From Chloroflexi bacterium bin20 (GTDB lineage: Bacteria > Chloroflexota > Anaerolineae > Aggregatilineales > Phototrophicaceae): a DNA stretch of 64,000 bases. Both the position numbers and the translations under genes were made by a program. Positions 26,120 through 36,376 of this stretch are shown piece by piece; position 1 is the stretch's first letter; the number at the start of each line of letters is the position of its first letter. Location: contig MPMG01000001.1 of NCBI GenBank assembly GCA_002238485.1, positions 186,001 through 250,000 on the forward strand. The letters are read 5' to 3'. Below the pieces are notes generated by a model, which searched no databases, was not told the DNA's origin, and worked only from the letters and a program-made list of their open reading frames with translations.

Positions 26120-27477
26120 AGATCGCAGCGCAGCCCGCCGAGCGCCATCCCTACTTGCGGCGTCCCAATCACACCATCTTGACGTTGTCCCTGCCCATAT
26201 TGGCGTCGCTCATCGCAGAACCGGTGACGGGCTTGGTGGATACCGCTTTTGTCTCGCAACTGGGCACAGAGCCGCTGGCGGCGCTTGGTGTGGGCGCGGG
26301 GTCGCTGTCGTCGATATTGTGGATATTCAGTTTTCTGGGCATCGCCACCCAAACCGAAGTCGCGCAGACCTCTGGGCGGAACCAACACAGAGAATCCAGC
26401 CGAGCGGTCAGCCTGGCGCTGGCGATGGGCTTGTTTGCCAGTGTTCTGCTAGCGCTTGCTTTGCTGCCGGGCGGCTCGTTCATTTCGCAATTGCTGGGCG
26501 CAGAAGGCCTTGTGTTGGATCTGGCTGATCAGTACATCCAGCTGCGTTTGCTGGGCGCGCCAGCCGTGATCATCGTTTTTGTTGGATTTGGCGCGCTGCG
26601 AGGCTTGCAAGATATGCGCAGGCCGCTGTGGATCGCCCTGGGCATCAATATCGCCAATATTGCGCTGGATTACCTGCTCATATTCGGCTGGGCATTTGTG
26701 CCGCCCCTGGGTGTGGCTGGCGCTGCGCTGGCGAGCTCGATCAGTCAATGGCTTGGCGCGCTCTGGTTGCTGTGGCAGCTGCATCGGCGGCTGGGCTTGA
26801 GCCGGGATTTCGACTTGCGATCAGGCTTGCGGCTGCTGCGCGTGGGGCGCGATCTGCTCATACGCTCGGGCGCGCTGACGCTCTTCCTGCTCTTTGCCAC
26901 GCGCGTTGCCACGCAGATGAGCGCAGAAGCGGGCGCGGCGCATCAGGTCATCCGCCAGGTGTGGTTTTTTGCGGCATTGATTTCCGAGGCGCTGGCCAGC
27001 TCGGCACAGAGCTTGGTTGGCTATTTCTTCGGTTCGGCGCGGATGGCAACCGCTCGCAGCGTTGCCATGTCCTGCACCGGCTGGAGTCTGGCGACTGGAA
27101 TCGCGTTGATGTTTCTTGCGTTATTGGCGACTCCGCTGGTTGCGCTTGTCTTCGTGCCGCCCGATGCGACCGCCGTTTTTCACCTCGCCTGGATCATCGC
27201 CGCGCTTTCACAGCCACTGAATGCGCTGGCTTTCGTCACCGATGGCATACACTGGGGCACGGGCGATTATCGCTTCCTGCGCAATGTCATGCTGATGGCG
27301 ACTTTCTGCGCGATGTCGGGATTGGCGCTGCTGCCCACGCACACTGACGATGCTTTCGCCGGCGTCTGGCTGACAATGCTGCTGTGGATGGTCATTCGCG
27401 CATTTTGGGGCGTAGCAAGGCTGGCGCCTGGCATCGGCAAGAGTCCCTTCCGACGCCGAATGTCCCCCAAATGCTGA
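26116..27477 (+). CDS. MATE-family efflux transporter
   Basis: Twelve-helix multidrug/toxin exporter of the MATE fold (453 residues), probably driven by sodium or protons. Two homologous six-helix bundles are seen. The N-terminal signature LSLPILASLIAEPVTGLVDTAFVSQLGTEPLAALGVG is characteristic of the DinF-like branch. The start is GTG, overlapping the fmt stop by 4 bp (GTGA), so translation is coupled to fmt. Substrate not predictable. Confidence 0.88.
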   Translation: MKIAAQPAERHPYLRRPNHTILTLSLPILASLIAEPVTGLVDTAFVSQLGTEPLAALGVGAGSLSSILWIFSFLGIATQTEVAQTSGRNQHRESSRAVSLALAMGLFASVLLALALLPGGSFISQLLGAEGLVLDLADQYIQLRLLGAPAVIIVFVGFGALRGLQDMRRPLWIALGINIANIALDYLLIFGWAFVPPLGVAGAALASSISQWLGALWLLWQLHRRLGLSRDFDLRSGLRLLRVGRDLLIRSGALTLFLLFATRVATQMSAEAGAAHQVIRQVWFFAALISEALASSAQSLVGYFFGSARMATARSVAMSCTGWSLATGIALMFLALLATPLVALVFVPPDATAVFHLAWIIAALSQPLNALAFVTDGIHWGTGDYRFLRNVMLMATFCAMSGLALLPTHTDDAFAGVWLTMLLWMVIRAFWGVARLAPGIGKSPFRRRMSPKC

Positions 27478-27558
27478 CAGCTGCTCTTGGCTGCCGCGCA
27501 ACCACGCGCTGATGGCTGCGTAGAATGGAGTGAGAGCAGCAATTCAGGAGAATAATCC

Positions 27559-27807
27559 ATGGCGAAGTTCAACCCGCGCAAACGACTGTATCGTTCTCGC
27601 AAACAACGCAGCATCGCGGGCGTTTGCGGGGGCATTGCCGAATACCTGGATGTCGACCCCAGCCTGGTGCGCATCGCGTGGGTGATCTTGTCTATGGCGG
27701 GTGGTCCGGCTGTGCTGCTTTACATCGTCATGGCGGCGGTGGTGCCAGAAGAACCGGAATTTATCCAGGCCACCGCCGAAAAACCCAAACGCGCAGAAGC
27801 CGCCTAG
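27559..27807 (+). CDS. PspC-domain protein
   Basis: An 82-residue protein made of one PspC domain: KRLYRSRKQRSIAGVCGGIAEYLDVDPSLVRIAWV followed by one membrane helix (GGPAVLLYIVMAAVV) and an acidic/basic tail. PspC proteins work in envelope stress responses, but standalone copies without pspA are common and their role is unclear. AGGAG lies before the ATG. It converges with mdh, with a 7-bp gap and no clear terminator. Confidence 0.9.
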   Translation: MAKFNPRKRLYRSRKQRSIAGVCGGIAEYLDVDPSLVRIAWVILSMAGGPAVLLYIVMAAVVPEEPEFIQATAEKPKRAEAA

Positions 27808-27814
27808 CGCCGAT

Positions 27815-28801
27815 CTATAGTAAGTCGGCGATCGCTTCTCGTTCTTCCAGCAATTCGGCCTCGGTGGCTTGGATTTTGTTCTGCGCATAGCGGCTTAGTT
27901 GCAGCCCCGTCACCATTTCCGCCTCGCCGTTGCCAGCGCTGGTCAACGGGAACGAGAATAGCAGCCCCTCAGCCACGCCGTAGGGATTGCCTTCGCTGGG
28001 GATGGCTGCGCTGATGAAGTCGCCGTCCGCTGTCGGGGTGATCAAGCTGCGAATGGTATCGAGGGCTGCGTTGGCTGCGCTGGCGGCCGAGCTTTTGCCG
28101 CGCGCATTGATGATAGCTGCGCCCCGCTGCTGCACCGTCGTCATGAACTCGCCTTCCAGCCAACTGCGGTCGCCCAGCACTGCTTCTGCGCGAATGCCAT
28201 GGATCTGCGCATGCTCAAAGTTGGGGAATTGCGTCGCGCTGTGATTTCCCCAGATAGCTAAACGGCGCACATCCGCCACTTGTGCGCGAGCTTTCAGAGC
28301 CAGCTGGGCTTTGGCGCGGTTCTCGTCCAGGCGCGTCATGGCGAAGAAGCGGTCGGCGGGTATATCGGGCGCATTGGCTTTGGTCACCAGGCAATTGGAA
28401 TTGCAGGGATTGGCGACCACCAGCACGCGGATATCGGCGGCGGCTCCTTCGTTCAGCGCTCGGCCTTGCTCGACAAATATCGGTCCATTTGCCGCGATCA
28501 GATCGCCTCGTTCCATGCCCGGTCCGCGCGGTCTGCCACCCACCAGGATCGCCCAGTTGGCGTCTCTGAAGGTGACATTGGGGTCGGATGATATGATGAT
28601 GTCATGCAGCAGCGGCTGCGCGCAGTCTTCCAGTTCCATGACCACGCCGCGCAGGGCATCCATGGCCGGCGGGATTTCCAGGATCTGCAGGACCACTGGT
28701 TGATCTGCGCCGAAGACCTCGCCATTGCCGATGCGGAAGAGCAGGTTATAGGCGATCTGCCCGGCGCCGCCCGTTACAGCCACTCGGATAGGTTGCGACA
28801 T
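27815..28801 (-). CDS. mdh: Malate dehydrogenase
   Basis: NAD(P)-dependent oxidation of malate to oxaloacetate in the citric acid cycle. It belongs to the cytosolic-type MDH subgroup: nucleotide loop [12 protein letters not shown], substrate arginines in [11 protein letters not shown] and TRLDENRA, and catalytic histidine in [12 protein letters not shown]. At 328 residues it is standard. The ATG chosen has AAGGAA eight bases upstream; 18 further in-frame codons are not supported. Confidence 0.95.
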   Translation of the reverse strand: MSQPIRVAVTGGAGQIAYNLLFRIGNGEVFGADQPVVLQILEIPPAMDALRGVVMELEDCAQPLLHDIIISSDPNVTFRDANWAILVGGRPRGPGMERGDLIAANGPIFVEQGRALNEGAAADIRVLVVANPCNSNCLVTKANAPDIPADRFFAMTRLDENRAKAQLALKARAQVADVRRLAIWGNHSATQFPNFEHAQIHGIRAEAVLGDRSWLEGEFMTTVQQRGAAIINARGKSSAASAANAALDTIRSLITPTADGDFISAAIPSEGNPYGVAEGLLFSFPLTSAGNGEAEMVTGLQLSRYAQNKIQATEAELLEEREAIADLL

Positions 28802-28906
28802 GCTGGCTATTCCTTTCTTGTAGAATTTGCCGATCTGCCTGCCGATTGTACGCAAACGAACGCCAATTAGAAGTGGCGCAGTTGCTTTGCAAAGCCAGCG
28901 ATCTGC

Positions 28907-29509
28907 TCAAGTTGATAGATGTGGAGTCTCGCCGTAACCAGCGATTTCCCAGATGTCGCCGCGGCGCTTTAGCGTGGTAATCGATGTGTTGGACAGGCTC
29001 TTTTTGGGCAACACGGCAAAGAGCGACCCGAGTAAGATTGCTATCGCTGAACCATGACCGAAGACGGCGACTGTCGAGGCAGCGTCGACGCGGAGGATGT
29101 CCTCCCAAGCAGCCTGCATGCGCTTTTGCACATCCAGCCGCGATTCGCCGCCCGGCACGCGATACGCCAGATAGCCAGTTTGCCAGCGCCGATGCGCCTC
29201 TGGATATTGCGTTGCCGATTCGGCTTTTGTCAAGCCTTGGAAGCAGCCATAGTCGATCTCGCCCAGTCGCGCATCTTCTCTTGGCTTTTGCTCCAGGCGC
29301 TCGGAGGCAATCTGCGCCGTCTGCAGGGCGCGCGGCATGGGGCTGGAATAGATGGCGCCGATGCCACGGTGCGCCAAATACGCTGCCAGGCTGCGCGCTT
29401 GTGCCCGCCCCGCATCGTTCAGCGGCACTGGCAATGTGCCTTGCAGGCGTTGCTGGAAGTTGTAGTCGGTCTGCCCATGACGAATGAGCAGCAACGTTTC
29501 TGTGGGCAT
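28907..29509 (-). CDS. Histidine phosphatase family protein
   Basis: A 200-residue phosphoglycerate-mutase-like phosphatase. The catalytic RHGQT is at residues 10-14, the second arginine in PMPRALQTA, a glutamate in GEIDYGCFQG, and the second histidine in VFGHGSAI. Size and motifs fit cofactor-independent acid phosphatases such as CobC/GpmB-like enzymes. No cobalamin genes are near, so the substrate is left open. The ATG with GAGAGG five bases upstream is preferred over a GTG two codons earlier. It lies 105 bp before mdh on the same strand. Confidence 0.85.
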   Translation of the reverse strand: MPTETLLLIRHGQTDYNFQQRLQGTLPVPLNDAGRAQARSLAAYLAHRGIGAIYSSPMPRALQTAQIASERLEQKPREDARLGEIDYGCFQGLTKAESATQYPEAHRRWQTGYLAYRVPGGESRLDVQKRMQAAWEDILRVDAASTVAVFGHGSAIAILLGSLFAVLPKKSLSNTSITTLKRRGDIWEIAGYGETPHLST

Positions 29510-29615
29510 TGCCACCTCTCAGGCTTGACGGAATCGCTCCCTCGCGGCAAAATCAAGGTCCGCCAGTGTAGCACAGGCCTGGCAGAAAACAGCCAGCAAA
29601 GAACGAGGTAGCGCG

Positions 29616-29870
29616 ATGCAGCCGAGCAGATTGACCCTGTATGGTTTGGCGATGGTGGGCGGTCTGGGCATGACGCTGATGATTGCCGGCGCGTCCATTG
29701 GTGTCGTTTTTGGCGCAGACCTGGACGCGCAGACCACCCACGGGCTGGGCTTGCTGATCGTGGTTGGCTTGCTGCTGCTGGCGCTGGCGATAGGCTTTTG
29801 GCTGGGCTGGGTGCGCCCCTTCCAGCGCTTTGACGACATCAACGTCCCCGCAGAACCCGAACATCACTAG
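29616..29870 (+). CDS. Small two-helix membrane protein
   Basis: An 84-residue protein with two hydrophobic helices (LYGLAMVGGLGMTLMIAGASIGVVFG and GLGLLIVVGLLLLALAIGFWLGW) and an acidic C-terminal tail. GAGG precedes the ATG. It starts a plus-strand run with the next gene 7 bp away and era behind it. No family recognised. Confidence 0.65.
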   Translation: MQPSRLTLYGLAMVGGLGMTLMIAGASIGVVFGADLDAQTTHGLGLLIVVGLLLLALAIGFWLGWVRPFQRFDDINVPAEPEHH

Positions 29871-29877
29871 AATTCCT

Positions 29878-30363
29878 ATGCAGCGCCTGCCCATATCCGA
29901 CAGCGTTCGTGGTTTGCTCATGCGGCTGGATGACTGTTGGCTGCTTGCAGATCACGCCTTGGTCGGCGGCAGGGTGGCGGCGCAAGGCGAGCTGATTCTT
30001 CGCTATGGCATCAGCATCCTGGGCAAGCCGCAGTTCACGATTGTGCCCGACTTGGTTGTGGCCGACCGCGGCGAGATGCTGATTGGGGAAGCCGCCTGGC
30101 AGTTCATCATTGAGCGCGGTCATCTGTTCCCACGCGCCGATGTCTGCGGGCGGTTTGAAGATGGCGCAGACGAGATGCTCTTCCTCAAGCAACTGGATTT
30201 GGCGCTGCCTTTCGCTGTTTATGTCTATGCCGATGCCGCGGATGTCAAGCCCCTGGCGCGGATAGACGGGTTGGTCGCCCGCGATGCCAGCGCATTCCCG
30301 GAGCGACTGCTCGCGCACCTGCCGAATTATAGCCGCTTGGCAGACTGGCGCGCCGATGACTGA
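29878..30363 (+). CDS. Hypothetical protein upstream of era
   Basis: A 161-residue soluble protein with no domain that I recognise. It is predicted to be mostly alpha/beta, with conserved-looking segments ILRYGISILGKPQFTIVPDLVV and PFAVYVYADAADV. The ATG is the first in-frame one after the stop of the previous gene. The end overlaps the era start by 8 bp, so era may be translationally coupled to it. Confidence 0.65.
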   Translation: MQRLPISDSVRGLLMRLDDCWLLADHALVGGRVAAQGELILRYGISILGKPQFTIVPDLVVADRGEMLIGEAAWQFIIERGHLFPRADVCGRFEDGADEMLFLKQLDLALPFAVYVYADAADVKPLARIDGLVARDASAFPERLLAHLPNYSRLADWRADD

Positions 30364-31294
30364 TCTGGACTCTATCTTCAGCGATGATTGGGGCGAAGAC
30401 CATCGCTCGGGAATCGTGGCAGTGGTCGGGCAGCCCAATGTCGGCAAGTCCACGTTGATCAACGCCATCCTCGGGCAGAAGATCGCCATCGTAACAGCGA
30501 AGCCCCAGACGACACGTCAGCGGCAGTTGGGCATCTACACATCGGCGGACGCGCAGATTCTTTTTGTCGATACGCCAGGCATACACAAAGCGCAAAATCG
30601 TTTGGGCGAATATATGCTGGGCGCGGCGCGGAATGCCCTGCGCGATGCCGATGCCATTTTGTGGCTGCTGGATGCCGCGCGCGCGCCAAACGAAGCTGAC
30701 CGGCGCATTGCCGATTTGCTGCGCCAGCTTGCCCCGAATCGTCCCATCGTCTTGGCGCTAAACAAGTCCGACTTACTCGATGATGACGCAGATCTCAGCC
30801 AGCATGTCGCGCTTTGCGATTGTCAGTGCGCGCTACAGACCAGCGCGACAAAAGGACAGGGCATTGTCCAATTGCTGGAGGCGTTGCTGCCATTGCTGCC
30901 GCTGGGACCGCGTTATTATCCTGCCGAGCAAGCCAGCGACGCCAATCTGCGCTTCCTGGCTGCCGAGCTTATCCGCGAGAAAGTGATCGAACATACCAGC
31001 GACGAAATCCCCTATGCAGTCGCTGTCGAAATCACGCGCTTCCGAGAAGGAGCCCAGCGCACACAGATTGAAGCGACGATCTTTGTCGAACGCGCTTCAC
31101 AAAAAGGCATCATCATTGGCAAACGAGGGGCGATGATCAAGCGCCTGGGCAGCGCCGCGCGCAGCGACCTGCAATCGCTCTTGGAGGCGCGGGTGCGGCT
31201 GGATCTGCGCGTGAAGCTGCTGCGGAATTGGCGCAGCAACGAAGATTTCCTGCGGCGGCTGGGCTATGGCTACTCCAAACGCGGGCGCGATTAG
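30356..31294 (+). CDS. era: GTPase Era
   Basis: Essential GTPase that binds the 3' end of 16S rRNA and checks 30S maturation. It has G1 GQPNVGKS (25-32), G2 TTRQRQ, G3 DTPG, G4 NKSD, G5 TSATKG, and a C-terminal KH domain with GIIIGKRGAMIKRLG. It is 312 residues long with the ATG overlapping the preceding gene. The last bases overlap the end of ribF on the opposite strand by 4 bp. Confidence 0.96.
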   Translation: MTDLDSIFSDDWGEDHRSGIVAVVGQPNVGKSTLINAILGQKIAIVTAKPQTTRQRQLGIYTSADAQILFVDTPGIHKAQNRLGEYMLGAARNALRDADAILWLLDAARAPNEADRRIADLLRQLAPNRPIVLALNKSDLLDDDADLSQHVALCDCQCALQTSATKGQGIVQLLEALLPLLPLGPRYYPAEQASDANLRFLAAELIREKVIEHTSDEIPYAVAVEITRFREGAQRTQIEATIFVERASQKGIIIGKRGAMIKRLGSAARSDLQSLLEARVRLDLRVKLLRNWRSNEDFLRRLGYGYSKRGRD

Positions 31295-32223
31295 GTCGCC
31301 GAACCGCCCGATAAACGAGCGCGCACAGCCTCGACATCTGCGCCGATCTGCGCGGTCAACTCGTCCAGGCTCGCAAACTTCTGTTCCCTGCGCAGCCGCT
31401 CGACGAATGCCAGCGTCATGCGCGCGCCGTACAATTCGCCACTGAAATCCAGCAGGTGCGCTTCAACTGACAGTGATTCGCCGCCGAATGTCGGTCGCAG
31501 GCCGATGTTGGTGGCAGCCATGTGCCGCTGGCCAGCGACCTGCGCCCAAGCTGCATAAACGCCCCGGGCAGGGACGATCTGCTCCCGCCAGACTGCCAGA
31601 TTGGCCGTGGGAAAGCCGATCCTGCGTCCGCGCTGCTCACCCATGACGACTTCACCCGAGAGCGAATAATTTCTTCCCAGCAGGGCAGCCGCGCTTTGGA
31701 CGTCTCCGGCGCGCACGAGATCGCGCAAGTCCGAGCTGCGAATGCGTTCGCCATGCGCTGTGACTGGCGCAACAGTCGCAACCTGAAAGCCCCGATCGTG
31801 TCCCTGCGCGCGCAAAAAGGCTATATCGCCCTCGCGTTGGAAACCCAGTGCAAATTCAGCGCCCACACGCAATTCTCGCAACTGCAAGTGCCTAAGCAGC
31901 AGCGTCACAAAGTCGACCGCTCGCAGCCGTCGCGTTGCTTCGTCAAAAGGATGCGTGATGACCAAGTCGACGCCCAGGTCCAGCAGCAATTTGGCGCGTT
32001 CGTCTGGCTGCGTCAAATAATAGTGCTCTTCGGTCAAATCGAGCACTTTGTCGGGATGCGGAAAAAAGGTGACGACCACAGCGTTTCGCCCGCTTTGGCG
32101 CGCACGCTGCACCAGTTCGCTCGCCAAAGCTTGATGACCACGATGCACGCCATCAAAGACGCCGATCGTCACGACAGATTCTGTCTCCAGCCGGGCATCT
32201 GCCAGGTTGCGCAAGTGTCGCAT
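31291..32223 (-). CDS. ribF: Bifunctional riboflavin kinase/FAD synthetase
   Basis: Makes FMN from riboflavin and FAD from FMN. The N-terminal adenylyltransferase domain has GVFDGVHRGHQ and the ISSTxIR-like ERIRSSDLRDLV. The C-terminal flavokinase has GRRIGFPTANL and NIGLRPTFGG. At 310 residues the length is typical. Last gene of the nusA operon, 2 bp after truB, which matches the order seen in many bacteria. Confidence 0.95.
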   Translation of the reverse strand: MRHLRNLADARLETESVVTIGVFDGVHRGHQALASELVQRARQSGRNAVVVTFFPHPDKVLDLTEEHYYLTQPDERAKLLLDLGVDLVITHPFDEATRRLRAVDFVTLLLRHLQLRELRVGAEFALGFQREGDIAFLRAQGHDRGFQVATVAPVTAHGERIRSSDLRDLVRAGDVQSAAALLGRNYSLSGEVVMGEQRGRRIGFPTANLAVWREQIVPARGVYAAWAQVAGQRHMAATNIGLRPTFGGESLSVEAHLLDFSGELYGARMTLAFVERLRREQKFASLDELTAQIGADVEAVRARLSGGSAT

Positions 32224-32225
32224 CG

Positions 32226-33143
32226 TCAGCCCTCGGCCAAGTTTGCAGCGGCGGCCGGCGGGAAGACTTTATGCGGCTTCCAGCGATCCCCGCGCGGCTG
32301 CAAAATCGCGACCAAGTGGCGCTGCGCATCAAAGCCAAATACGCTAGGCGCATCCAGACAGTCGCGCTGGTCAATGAACAGCCCATTGCGCAGACGGGCC
32401 ACTTCATCCGCAGCCAAATCCAGGCGCGGATAATCGCGCAAGGCGCACCAGGGCGCAACGATATGCGGAGACCAATCCTTGCCTTGCAGCAGCGCATCCA
32501 GCTCGAGGCTGTCGGCGAGCATGAAGTTGCCGCTGGCCGTTCTCGTCAAGCTCGAAAGATGCGCGCCGACTCCCAGCGCCTCGCCCAGATCCTGCGCCAG
32601 GCTGCGGATATATGTTCCCGATCCACAGTGGATATCCAACTCCAGAACAGGCGAATCCCAAGCGAGCAGCTGAATGGCATGAATCGTTACAGCGCGGGGC
32701 TGTCTTTCGATTGTCTTGCCTTGCCGCGCCAATTCGTAGAGCTTTCTGCCGCCCACTTTGATGGCGCTGTGCATGGGCGGCAGCTGCTGAATATCGCCGA
32801 TAAATTGTGGCAACGCAGCGCGAATCTCGTCCATTGTTACCTGGCTGGCGTCCTCGCAGCCGACAAGCTCGCCGGCGGCATCGTAGGTGCTGGTGGCAAT
32901 GCCCAGCTGAACCTTGGCGTGATAGCCTTTTTGTCCGCGCATCACATAATCGCTGAGTCGAGTCGCCGCGCCCAGGCAGACGACCAGCACACCATCGGCA
33001 AGCGGATCCAACGTGCCAGCGTGCCCAACCTTCAGCGGATTGCCTTGCTCGCGAAGGTGCCGCCGGATGCGCGCCACCACATCGTGGCTCGTCATGTGCA
33101 AGGGTTTGTTGACATTCAGGAATCCCGCGTAGGAAACTGGCAT
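32226..33143 (-). CDS. truB: tRNA pseudouridine(55) synthase TruB
   Basis: Isomerises U55 in the T loop of all tRNAs. Catalytic D46 sits in HAGTLDPLADG; the KxxGxxS-like start (GFLNVNKPLHMTSHDVVARIRR) and the RTASGNF thumb-region signature are present. A C-terminal extension of PUA type follows. Its ATG shares one base with the stop of nrnA (TGATG). 305 residues. Confidence 0.95.
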   Translation of the reverse strand: MPVSYAGFLNVNKPLHMTSHDVVARIRRHLREQGNPLKVGHAGTLDPLADGVLVVCLGAATRLSDYVMRGQKGYHAKVQLGIATSTYDAAGELVGCEDASQVTMDEIRAALPQFIGDIQQLPPMHSAIKVGGRKLYELARQGKTIERQPRAVTIHAIQLLAWDSPVLELDIHCGSGTYIRSLAQDLGEALGVGAHLSSLTRTASGNFMLADSLELDALLQGKDWSPHIVAPWCALRDYPRLDLAADEVARLRNGLFIDQRDCLDAPSVFGFDAQRHLVAILQPRGDRWKPHKVFPPAAAANLAEG

Positions 33144-34123
33144 CAGCCGCCCTCTCCCGCGTCGATGGTTTTGCGCGTCAAAGCCAAGACCAGTTCCTGC
33201 GCCTGCTGCAACGAGCCAGCCAGCGTGCAGCCCGCCGCCAGCACATGACCGCCGCCGCCCAGCGCAAGCGCCAGCCGTCCCACATCATAGCCGGGCTTGG
33301 CGCGAAAGCTGATCTCGACCGCTGTGGGCAATTCTTTGAATACGACCGCCACCTTCGCTGCATCGACATCGACAAGGTAGTTGACCAGCCCGCCATCGGT
33401 CATTTTGTGCAGGCTCGCTTGCTCCAGGTCGCTTTGTGTGATCGCCGCGCTGATCAAGCCGTCCTGCAACTGCACAGATTGCAAAGCATTCTGCCAGAGT
33501 GTCACTTCGGCAAAGCTGCGGCGGTTCAATGTCCGCGCCATGATCTCGGAAAGCGGCGCGCCGGCTTCCATCAGCGCCTGGGCGATTTCCAGGCAGCGGC
33601 TGCTGGTTGCGGGGATGCGAAAGCCCTGCGTGTCGGTCACCAGCCCGGCCAGCAAATTGAATGCGACATCGCGGCTGAGCTGCCAGCCGGCATATTGCAG
33701 CAGATCAAAGACGACTTCGGCGGCGGCGACCGCTTCTGGCATGACCAGCAGGATATCGCCAAAGCGCGTATTGGTCGGATGATGATCCAGGTTAATGACG
33801 CGCCGGCTGTGCGCTAGCCCATATTTGCCGACGCTGCCAATCCGCTCGATATCGCTGGCGTCAAGCGCGATCATCAGATCGAATTCACCGCGCGTTACCT
33901 TGGGCAGGATAGTCTGGCTGTTTGGCAAAAATGCCAATTCGTCTGGCACGCCCTCGTCTATGGCGGCGGTAACGATCTTGCTCAGCCCACGCAGCGCCCC
34001 CGCGATGCCCAGCAGCGAGCCAATGGCATCGCCATCGGGCGATACATGCGAAGCGACCAGCACTGTCTGTGCGTCGGCGATTGCGTCTGCTGCAGCTTGC
34101 CAGTTTGCTTCAGCGGGGAGCAT
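33143..34123 (-). CDS. nrnA: DHH/DHHA1 phosphoesterase, NrnA-like
   Basis: Probable oligoribonuclease/pAp phosphatase that degrades nano-RNAs and recycles 3'-phosphoadenosine 5'-phosphate. DHH motifs: SPDGDAIGS (D30, D32), ALDAS, NLDHHPTN. The DHHA1 motif is GGGGHVLAAGC. Length of 326 residues is right for NrnA. The ATG lies 14 bp inside the end of rbfA, and the gene sits between rbfA and truB as in Firmicutes. Confidence 0.9.
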   Translation of the reverse strand: MLPAEANWQAAADAIADAQTVLVASHVSPDGDAIGSLLGIAGALRGLSKIVTAAIDEGVPDELAFLPNSQTILPKVTRGEFDLMIALDASDIERIGSVGKYGLAHSRRVINLDHHPTNTRFGDILLVMPEAVAAAEVVFDLLQYAGWQLSRDVAFNLLAGLVTDTQGFRIPATSSRCLEIAQALMEAGAPLSEIMARTLNRRSFAEVTLWQNALQSVQLQDGLISAAITQSDLEQASLHKMTDGGLVNYLVDVDAAKVAVVFKELPTAVEISFRAKPGYDVGRLALALGGGGHVLAAGCTLAGSLQQAQELVLALTRKTIDAGEGG

Positions 34124-34484
34124 CGCTATCTGCTTCGATCTCCGCGGGGATATCCAACCCGGCGATGAGCTGGTTGATGCGGTCGGCCTGCGCCAACGTG
34201 TGATCCCAGTCAAAATGCAGCTCGGGCGTGTGACGCAGACGGATGCGCTTGCCCAGCTCGCGGCGCAGAAAGCCCCGGGCGCGGCGAAATCCCTTCATCA
34301 CCTCGGCCTCGCGGCTTTCGTCACCCATGGCGCTCACATAGACCTTGGCGACCACCAGCTCGGGGTCCAGCTGCACTTCGGTAATTGTCACATCGCGCAG
34401 GCGCGGGTCGGCAATTTCGCGTTGAAGCAGCTGACTCAGAATCTGCTGGATGCGGTCGTTCATGCGCTGCTGCTTGATTGACAT
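34110..34484 (-). CDS. rbfA: Ribosome-binding factor A
   Basis: KH-fold factor for late 30S maturation (124 residues). The signature LSQLLQREIADPRLRDVTITEVQLDPELVVAKVYVS and HFDWDHTLAQADRINQLI are present. It lies 9 bp after infB in the conserved order and overlaps nrnA. Confidence 0.95.
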   Translation of the reverse strand: MSIKQQRMNDRIQQILSQLLQREIADPRLRDVTITEVQLDPELVVAKVYVSAMGDESREAEVMKGFRRARGFLRRELGKRIRLRHTPELHFDWDHTLAQADRINQLIAGLDIPAEIEADSDAPR

Positions 34485-34493
34485 GCGCAGCCT

Positions 34494-36305
34494 CTAGGTC
34501 ACGCGCTCGCGCACGAGAAACTCGATCAAGTCGCCGATTTCGTATTCGTTGACGCCGTCCAAGCCGATGCCACATTCAAAGCCGCTGCGCACCTCGCGCA
34601 CATCGTCCTGGAAGCGGCGCAGCGACGAGACATTGACACCATCAATGATAATTTTGTTGCCACGCCGCAGCCTGGCTTTGGCATTCCGCCGCGCCTCGCC
34701 CTCGCGGATCATGCTGCCGGCAATGACGCCGCTGCGGGGGATGCGGAATGTCTGGCGAACTTCGGCAACGCCGATGACCCGGTTGGCGAACTTCGGCTCG
34801 AGCATGCCATGCAGCGCCAGCTCGATATCTTCGAAGAGTTTGTAAATGATGTTGTAACGGCGGATTTCTACGCCTTGCACCTCGGCAGATGCCAGCGCCG
34901 GGTTGTCCGCGTTCACATTGAAGCCGACGATGATGGCATTCGAGGCGCTGGCCAGCATGACATCGGATTCGGTAATGCGCCCGACCTCTTGCCGCAGCAC
35001 GCGCACGCCTATGCCTTCTTCGTTGCGCCGCGAAATGTTCTGCAGCTCCTCTGTTATGGGCTGGATCGATCCCTGCACATCCGTCTTTAGCACGATGGCC
35101 AATTCTTTGGCTGCGCCCTCTTGGAATTGCTGCAAGAAGTCTTCCAGCGTCATGGTGGCTGGGGCAGAGCCGCTGGCAATGCGAATCCGTTCTTCCAGGC
35201 GGCGGTCTTCGGCAATGCTGCGCGCCTGCTTGTCGCTGGTGGTGGCTTCGAACATGACGCCGGGCGCGGGTGGAGAATCTAGCCCCAGCACAGCCACTGG
35301 CTGCGAAGGCAGGGCGCGTTTGACAGGCTTGCCAGCCGAATCGAACATGGCCTTGACCTTGCCATAGGCGGTGCCAGCCACAATCGAATCGCCGCGCTTC
35401 ATCGTGCCATTCATCACCAGCAGCGTTGCCATCGTGCCGCGGCTGCGGTCTACTTCGGCTTCGACCACCGATCCGCGCAAATGTCCATTGGGGTTGGCGA
35501 CAATCTCGTGCTCGTCCGCGACCAGTACCAGCGCTTCCAGCAAATCGGGGATGCCAGCGCCAGAAAGCGAGTCGACCGGCACCATGATCGTGGAACCATC
35601 CCAATCATCGGGCACCAGTTCCAACTCAAACAGCTGCTGCTTGACGATCTCTGGGTTGGCATTGCGGCGATCGATCTTGGTGATGGCGACAACAAGCGGC
35701 ACATTGGCGGCGCGCGCATGATCGAGGGCTTCACGCGTAGTTGGCATGACGCCGTCGTCAGCCGCTACCACCAGGATCGCGATGTCTGCGCCTTGTGCCC
35801 CGCGAGCGCGCATGGCGGTGAAGGCTTCGTGCCCGGGCGTATCGAGGAAGGTCAGCGTTCGACCCTCGTGCTGTGCCTGGTAGGCGCCGATGTGCTGGGT
35901 GATGCCGCCTGCTTCGTATTCAGCCACGGCGGTCTTGCGAATGGTGTCCAGCAGGGTGGTCTTACCGTGATCGACATGTCCCAAAATCGTGATGATGGGT
36001 GGACGCGCGACCAGCAAATCGGCAGATTCGCCCTCGTACATCGCGCTCCATTTTTCTTCGCGTTCTTCGGCGCGTTTTTCTTCTTCTTCAGCAGCTGCAT
36101 AGGCGCTTTCCGACTGCGCGCTGAAGCCCATTTCTTCCAGCACAATCGCTGCTGTGTCGAAGTCGATCTGCTGGTTGATCGACGCCATGATCCCGTTCGA
36201 GATCAGCTTTTTCATGACATCGATTGGGCTGCTCTGTATCAGTTCGGCGAGTTCGCGAACTGTGATGAAATCGGGTATCAGGACTGCCTTTGGTGCTTTG
36301 GTCAT
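34494..36305 (-). CDS. infB: Translation initiation factor IF-2
   Basis: GTPase that positions fMet-tRNA on the 30S subunit. One short IF2N motif (about 8-60), then G1 GHVDHGKT (109-116), G3 DTPGH (155-159), and beta-barrel domains 2 and 4 with DVQGSIQP and GFNVNAD. At 603 residues it is a short form lacking the long variable N-region of E. coli IF2. The G4 motif reads TKID (T209-D212) in place of the usual NKID. The ATG has a strong AAAGGAGG. It follows ylxR. Confidence 0.96.
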   Translation of the reverse strand: MTKAPKAVLIPDFITVRELAELIQSSPIDVMKKLISNGIMASINQQIDFDTAAIVLEEMGFSAQSESAYAAAEEEEKRAEEREEKWSAMYEGESADLLVARPPIITILGHVDHGKTTLLDTIRKTAVAEYEAGGITQHIGAYQAQHEGRTLTFLDTPGHEAFTAMRARGAQGADIAILVVAADDGVMPTTREALDHARAANVPLVVAITKIDRRNANPEIVKQQLFELELVPDDWDGSTIMVPVDSLSGAGIPDLLEALVLVADEHEIVANPNGHLRGSVVEAEVDRSRGTMATLLVMNGTMKRGDSIVAGTAYGKVKAMFDSAGKPVKRALPSQPVAVLGLDSPPAPGVMFEATTSDKQARSIAEDRRLEERIRIASGSAPATMTLEDFLQQFQEGAAKELAIVLKTDVQGSIQPITEELQNISRRNEEGIGVRVLRQEVGRITESDVMLASASNAIIVGFNVNADNPALASAEVQGVEIRRYNIIYKLFEDIELALHGMLEPKFANRVIGVAEVRQTFRIPRSGVIAGSMIREGEARRNAKARLRRGNKIIIDGVNVSSLRRFQDDVREVRSGFECGIGLDGVNEYEIGDLIEFLVRERVT

Positions 36306-36376
36306 GCCTGCCTCCTTTCCTTATAGCGATTGTGCGAGGCAGGCTGCGTGTCCCTGTCCCCGTCAGCGGTGTCGCT

